DNA of 64,000 nt from Tetracladium setigerum (lineage: Eukaryota; Ascomycota; Leotiomycetes; Helotiales). How positions within the stretch are numbered: position 1 is the first letter of the stretch; each line of letters starts with the position of its first letter. The DNA is taken from NCBI GenBank assembly GCA_031472005.1, contig PZJY01000011.1, positions 1,922,001-1,986,000 of the forward strand, given 5' to 3'. Below the pieces are notes generated by a model, which did not search any database, was not told where the DNA came from, and saw nothing but the letters and a program-made list of their open reading frames with translations. Shown piece by piece: positions 58,647 through 64,000 of the stretch. A program made the translations under genes and the position numbers.

Positions 58647-60682
58647 ATGGGTCTCGTAAATCTTGGTAACGAAGGTGACCCCGTCTTGACGAGAATCGTC
58701 GCCGAGGACAAGGTTCCTTGGTATAAGAAGCGAAATCTGAGAATCCTCTATTTGTTGCTCTACCCCACCTGTATGGGTATCGAGATCACATCTGGTTTTG
58801 ATTCTCAGATGATCAACGGCCTTCAATTCATCCCAAAATGGAACCAATGTGAGTACTTTCTCGCCCAGCCTCTACCCCATTTCTGTTTCACATTCTGATG
58901 GCCCACAGACTTTGGAGAACCTCTGCCACCAAATGCTAAGGGTGTTGTGAACTATGCCATTGCTGGCCCTCTCCTCGGTATAATCTCTGCTGCCTACAAT
59001 CTTGGTGCTATTTTCGCCGTTCCCGTCGTCCCCTGGGTTGCCAATCGTTGGGGAAGACGTTGGAGCATCTTTCTCGGTTCCGGTTTACAATGTGTTGGTG
59101 CCGTTATCCAATGTTTTAGTGTTAATGGTATGCAACTTCCACCCTCGCTCCGCTGAGATCGGAGCTAACATCTTCTAGTGGGTATGTATATCGTGGCTAG
59201 AATGATTCTCGGTTTCGGTATCGTCTTCTGTCTCGTATCTGGATCCGCCATGCTGGGAGAATTGTCCTACCCCAAGGAACGACCAATCATGACCTCCGTT
59301 TTCAACGCATCTTGGTTCGTGGGTTCTCTCATCGCCGCTGGTATTGTGGTTCGAACCAAGACCATCCCAACCGACTGGTCATGGAGGTTGCCATCTGTTC
59401 TTCAATGCTGCCCTTCTCTTGTGCAAATGGCCTTCATCTTCTTCATCCCAGAAAGTCCGCGTTACCTGATCAGCAAAGATAGAAAAGAAGAAGCTTTCGC
59501 AATTCTGGTCAAATATCACGCCGAGGGCGACAAAGACTCGATATTTGCCAGAGCAGAAATCGCCCAGATTGAGAATGTCATCATCATGGAGCGAGATGCC
59601 TCTGCACAATCCTGGAAAGACATGATTAGTACTGCTGGTATGCGCCGTCGTACATTCCTTGCTGCTGCCATGGGTCTGTTCACACAATGGAGCGGAAATA
59701 CCCTCATCTCGTAAGTTCATCCCAACCATTCTTTGGCCAAGAAGGCGACGAAAAAGAACAAAAACTCTAACAAATCGCAGTTTCTACCTCAGCAAGATTT
59801 TGGACATGATTGGCATCACGGACCCCAATACCAAATCCATGATCAATCTTGGCAATACGGCCTGGAGTTTCATCAACGGAACTACCATCGCCCTCATCTC
59901 GCCAAGATTCAAGCGACGAACTATGTTCTTGACAGGTGCCAGCGGTATGCTCCTTGTCTACATCGCCTGGACCGTCGCCATGAAATACGCCATGGACGCT
60001 CTCTCAGCCAAGGTAACAAACGAGGCTGCCGGTATCGCCGTCATGTTCTTCATCTTCTTCTACAGTCCATGGTACAACATCGGAAACAATGCTCTCGCAT
60101 ACAGTACGTCACACCCTTTGCAAATCTCACATCTGTAAAATCAAGTAAAAAAAACTAATTTCTTGCTTTCTCTCCAGCCTACCTCGTTGAGCTTTTCCCC
60201 TACGCCAAGCGATCCCGTGGTATTGCCGTCGAACAATTCTTCGTGCGTGGCGCCGCTTTCTTCACCACCTTCGTCAATCCCATCGGAATGGATAACGCCG
60301 GATGGAAATACCTCATCATGTACAACTGCATGATCTGTGTCGAAATCATCGTTATCTACTTCTTCTACCCCGAGACTCAAGGTCGTACCCTTGAGGAATT
60401 AGCGTTCTGTAAGTCTTTTCTTCCTCTTCCACCTCCTCTTTTCCCAAACGCCTCCCTCACATTTCACATTTCACGTTCTACATTCCAAGTATATTTTCTT
60501 GGACTTGAACTAATCTCTTCTTCTTTCCTCCCACAGTATTCGAAGACGACGAATCCCGAGACAAAGCAACCATGGTCGTCGAGAAAGCCGTCCATCATGG
60601 TCCTGAGCCAGTAGGCGAGCCCGGTGTGGAGGTCGGTCAGGTCGAGAGAGTTAGCACGGAGCATGCTACCAGAAAAGAGTAA
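58647..60682 (+). CDS. MFS sugar transporter
   Basis: Six exons (58647-58848, 58909-59127, 59179-59710, 59781-60103, 60178-60408, 60537-60682) with fully consistent phases encode 550 aa; no frame problem is seen. It is a 12-TM plasma-membrane sugar porter: ANRWGRRWSIF after TM2, PESPRYLISKDRKEEA at the central loop, FFYSPWYNIGNNALAYTYLVE, and PETQGRTLEELAFLFED after TM12 are the classic sugar-porter signatures. The N-terminus MGLVNLGNEGDPVLTRIVAE and the charged cytosolic tail are typical of the fungal lactose-permease/hexose branch. Substrate cannot be told from sequence. It has a long upstream region of its own, suggesting regulation. Confidence 0.93.
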
Positions 60683-61531
60683 ATAAACTCTTTCTCTCTC
60701 TCTCGCGAATTTTGAAGTCGTCCAGATATTTCTTTACGAAGGGTATTTGGATTTTGTGTGTAATGGGTGGAGGAAGTTGGTTTGATAATGAGATATATAT
60801 TTGATCCATTGTTGTAAGCGAATTTTTAGCATACAATGCAAATTCCTCAAATGATGTGAGATGAAATGAAACGGGTCTTTATACTTGTGAGGGTGATTGA
60901 TATCAGATAATGAATATTTTCTACAAAAAGTTTGAGTGATGTGGAATTTTGTGCGTGATTGTGAATGTGTGATTGGGTTGATCTGAGTACTCGACTTCAG
61001 TGTTGATAATTCCCATTCATTTGTTTCTGGAGGTAGGGAGGTGGACGCTATGATTCATCATCTCGGATCGTTTCTCCGACTCACCCATCTGCTTCGAACA
61101 AGATGATCAGAAGTATAGGTATAGGTAGGATCCCAATCTTCCTGTTGTACAGACTACAGACTACAGTAGTGCCAAAAGCACACGAATGTACCTCATCTTC
61201 TTTTTATGCACTATGAAAAACTGCATTCTGAATTTGGGGCTGGTGTGTTTTTCTTTTCGACATGTTCAAGACAGAAAGTGTAGATTGATCAGATATTCCA
61301 CAGAAAAGAAGAAGAAAGAAAGAATAGTGTTTTAAATTTCAAGTTCTGTTTTCATGCTCTTAAGAGCCAAGGGCTAAAAAGTCCAAATGCTAAAAGATAA
61401 GGTCTACCAGTCTATTGATCCATGATTTTACCTAGGTAGGTAGGTAGGTACATCTAAGGTACCCACTGGTTGAACTCCAAAGACTAGGTACGTATCTACC
61501 TATCCAAAGACCATACCAGACCGGACCACCA
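60683..61531. other. Intergenic between convergent genes
   Basis: 3' flanks of the transporter and NAA35. It contains a GGTAGGTA tract at 61432-61450 and ACTACAGACTACAGTAGT near 61153-61170; no gene seen. Confidence 0.5.
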
Positions 61532-64000
61532 TTAAACAGGCACAATCTTCGGCACAACCCACCAATCATGATACCCCTTCCCCGTCTCGGGAATTTCCAC
61601 CTTCACACTCTCCACCTTCACACTCTCCCCCTCCGCAACCTCACCCTTACCCTTAACCCCCCTGCCACAGCCTTCTTAACACCTACAATACTAATCCCCG
61701 TAAAAATACAAGCCTTCATACAATCCTTCACATTCCTCAACCACGTCTCATGTGACCCCTGCGAAAATGAATCCCTCGCCGAAAGTTTACTCAGCGCCTC
61801 GAAACTCTTCTTCGCCGTGCCCGCGGAATCGGCTGCGAAGCGGAGAATGTTCTCGACTGATTCCGAGGGTTGAGATACGAGTTGTGTGAGATCATCGAGG
61901 GGGATGAGTTCGGGGAGACCGATGGAGAGAAAGGGTTTCATGCGTACTTCGAAACGGTTGTGTGCATTGCTGTATGGACGGGGAGGAGGTTTGAGGAGAT
62001 TTAGACGAGATAGGACCGCGAAGAGGCAGGAGAGGGCGTCGGCGAGGTGGTAGGTTGCTGTTGCTTCCATGGTGGAGTAATTGATGAAGGTGAGTGCATT
62101 GGCGTATTCTTGTTTATGCTCGGTGGTTGTTTGGGGGTCGTGACGACCGGCCGAGTAACGACGGACGACAAAGCCGCGGATGCGCTCGAGATGGCGGATG
62201 CGTGTTTTGGCGATGTAGTGCAGGTACCAGTACATCGAGGCGTATTCGTCGCATTGGTAGATGGAGAGTTCGAATCCCATTTGGATGAGCCATTCCATTT
62301 GGCGCAGTTTGTAGAAGTACGCCCATGATGAGAGGGGGTATTCGTAGATGGGGGAGTCGGATATCTCCGGGTCGGCGATGGGGACTTCTTTGGTGAATTG
62401 GCGCAGTTCTTGATCGAGTTCTTCGGCGTCGAGTTGGAGGTTGTCCCAGTCTAGGATGGTGTGTAGGAGAGTTCGGCGTATGCGACATCGGTTTTGACAG
62501 ATTCCTCTGAGAATATCGAGGTAGGAATTTGCTGTGCGCGCGCGGAAGATCTCCATTCGAGCCGCCATGTTGTGACGGGGATCAGTAGGAACTTCAATCT
62601 CGTCATTTTGACGATCGAGTAGTTTATGCGCAGGGAGAGTCATGCCAGCCATGTCATCGTCTAGGAGCATTCGAATGGACATGGTGCCGAGAACCATCAT
62701 ATCTGCAAATATGTAGTGCTGTAGCAACGTCCGAACGTAAACAGATGGTTGTGGTTTTCGAGACTGAAATAGGAATACAAAGGTCTAGCCAAGGTCAGCA
62801 TGTTTTGAAAAAGCCCAGAGGGGTAGGGACATACCATTAGGCTGTGACTATCATAATACTTGAGAACCTCCACGACAACCGAAGCATCTCTACCCAGTCT
62901 CTCCAAATGAGAAAAGGCAGCATCTTGACCAACTTCAACGATCGGACGCGGAGGGACAGTGCTAGCCAATTTTCTCTGCAGCTTGGAACTGAAAGATTCT
63001 GGCTTTGGCTTCCCAAGAGCTGTTGTAGATTTGATTTCAGGAACCAGAGTCAACAGATCCGTCCACATTGCCTTGACTGCCAACGAGGTTTCTGCGTCTC
63101 TAGAATCTGCTGTCTCAACAACCGTCAAGAACTTGGAACGAAATCGGAGACGCGACTCTAAAGCTGTCTTGATCTCGGGAGAAATTTCCGTAGAATTCGA
63201 GAGTAGTAGTAGAGTTTGATTAAATAAGTCCTGGATTGGACCAATCTCGATACCTTCAAGCAGGCTTCGATTAAACGTATGGGTGACAAAGTCTTCTTCC
63301 TATAGAGTTGTTACTGATTGGGTTCAACAAGGCTATATGGAGCGTACCTCATAATAATGCTCTGACTTGACCCGAGAATTGACGAAGAAACATGTCTTGA
63401 TCAGCCCAACACAATACGTCCTAAGTATCTGCAAGAGCAACGGTTCTTCATCTGGAGAACTCTCACTCTTGTCAAATATTGTATGATCCAAGGTGAGGGG
63501 TAATGATGAGAGTATACTCTCAATATACAAACTTGTGAAGAGCGTCTGAGCAAGGGGTAGCCCATATGCCATGCCATCTGCTGGATATCAGCAAACCCTT
63601 CACACCCTCCTTCCCTCCCACAACCTAACTAGCACTTACCTCGTGACATAGAAGCTGGTCAATAATACCAATAATTTCCTCTGGGAGCAAAGTTTGACCC
63701 AAATCATAATCATCATCCATCGTCTCCCCAGGCGCGAGGTACCCACTATCCATTTTCTGATCCATGATCTACATACCACCACCCTTTAGCATTCAACCAC
63801 AACCACAACAACAACGAGAGAACATCAAGACCTACCTCCAAAGCCCCAACAGCTTCAATAAGCGTAAAGAACGGATCCTTAATCAGTTGTCCCACATCAA
63901 GCACTGTATCGAGAAAAACAATCAACACGTGACCCTTCCCTCAAAATCCATGGTACACAAAACAACAACCTAGAAGTGAAAGGAAACAACATACTCTCCG
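61532..64000 (-). CDS. NAA35: N-alpha-acetyltransferase 35, NatC auxiliary subunit (Mak10), 5' end outside window
   Basis: Exons within the window: 63836-63903, 63640-63768, 63348-63577, 62835-63299 and 61532-62784, with an exon edge at 63995-64000; about 715 aa are present. Diagnostic stretches are LIKDPFFTLIEAVGALE, IMDQKMDSGYLAPGE, LLPEEIIGIIDQLLCHE, HKLLDRQNDEIEVPTDPRHN, LSSWAYFYKLRQMEWLIQ and the end GYHDWWVVPKIVPV. NAA35 anchors NatC (with NAA30 and NAA38) to ribosomes for N-terminal acetylation of Met-hydrophobic starts. MGYP and LAQTLFTSLYIE are in different frames unless one base is added to the G4 run at 63554-63557. Near the end, a base added in the C6 run 61657-61662, or alternatively a weak 50-nt intron (GTAAGG..GAAG), is needed to reach the conserved C-terminus. 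Confidence 0.88.

Noticed and set aside
1..64000. CRISPR arrays, rRNA or tRNA genes
   Set aside because: No regularly spaced repeats, no rRNA-like stretch, and no cloverleaf or A/B-box pair that I could support by eye; a tRNAscan run would be decisive for tRNAs.

Overview
The window looks like DNA from a filamentous ascomycete (Pezizomycotina). Protein genes carry short introns (about 45-75 nt) with GTAAGT/GTATGT-type donors, and the left half holds LTR retrotransposons wrecked by C-to-T/G-to-A change of the RIP (repeat-induced point mutation) kind. Leotiomycetes is my best guess for the class, at low confidence.

Bases 1-30739 are a nested retrotransposon island. Element A (+) enters from the left edge and ends with an LTR at 5641. 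It sits inside element C (+), whose 3' LTR is in turn split by element B (6247-12858, - strand), a full-length copy of the same Ty3/gypsy chromodomain family flanked by the 5-bp duplication CTGAG. Further right are a lone 299-bp LTR, a truncated reverse element E, and element F (+). F is interrupted by element G (16461-29963), a 13.5-kb Ty3/gypsy element with equal 309-bp LTRs and a CTAT duplication. G carries gag-protease and RT-RNaseH-integrase. Between pol and its 3' LTR it also carries a 6.2-kb cassette of three extra decayed genes: X1 (+), X2 (-) and X3 (+). X3 is one 870-codon frame that resembles fungal 2-oxoglutarate/Fe(II) dioxygenases. This cassette is the most novel item here.

Bases 31159-64000 are gene-rich and show no RIP signature. 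In order: a WD40 protein with a SUMO-interaction-like N-terminus (-); a possible 80-aa gene (-); an ABM-fold monooxygenase-like protein (-); a DCAF4/WDR21-like WD40 protein (+); RNA polymerase III second-largest subunit RPC2 (-); a Pumilio/PUF RNA-binding protein (+); tRNA adenosine deaminase subunit TAD3 (+); an MFS sugar transporter (+); and the NatC auxiliary subunit NAA35/Mak10 (-), cut by the right edge. Exon phases were checked by arithmetic for each.

Five of the long genes, plus X2 in the retroelement, need one extra base in a C or G homopolymer to restore a conserved reading frame; TAD3 needs several. This points to systematic one-base shortening of C/G runs in the assembly rather than to independent gene death. 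Apart from the tRNA/translation link (Pol III, TAD3, PUF, NatC) I see no pathway clustering among the host genes.
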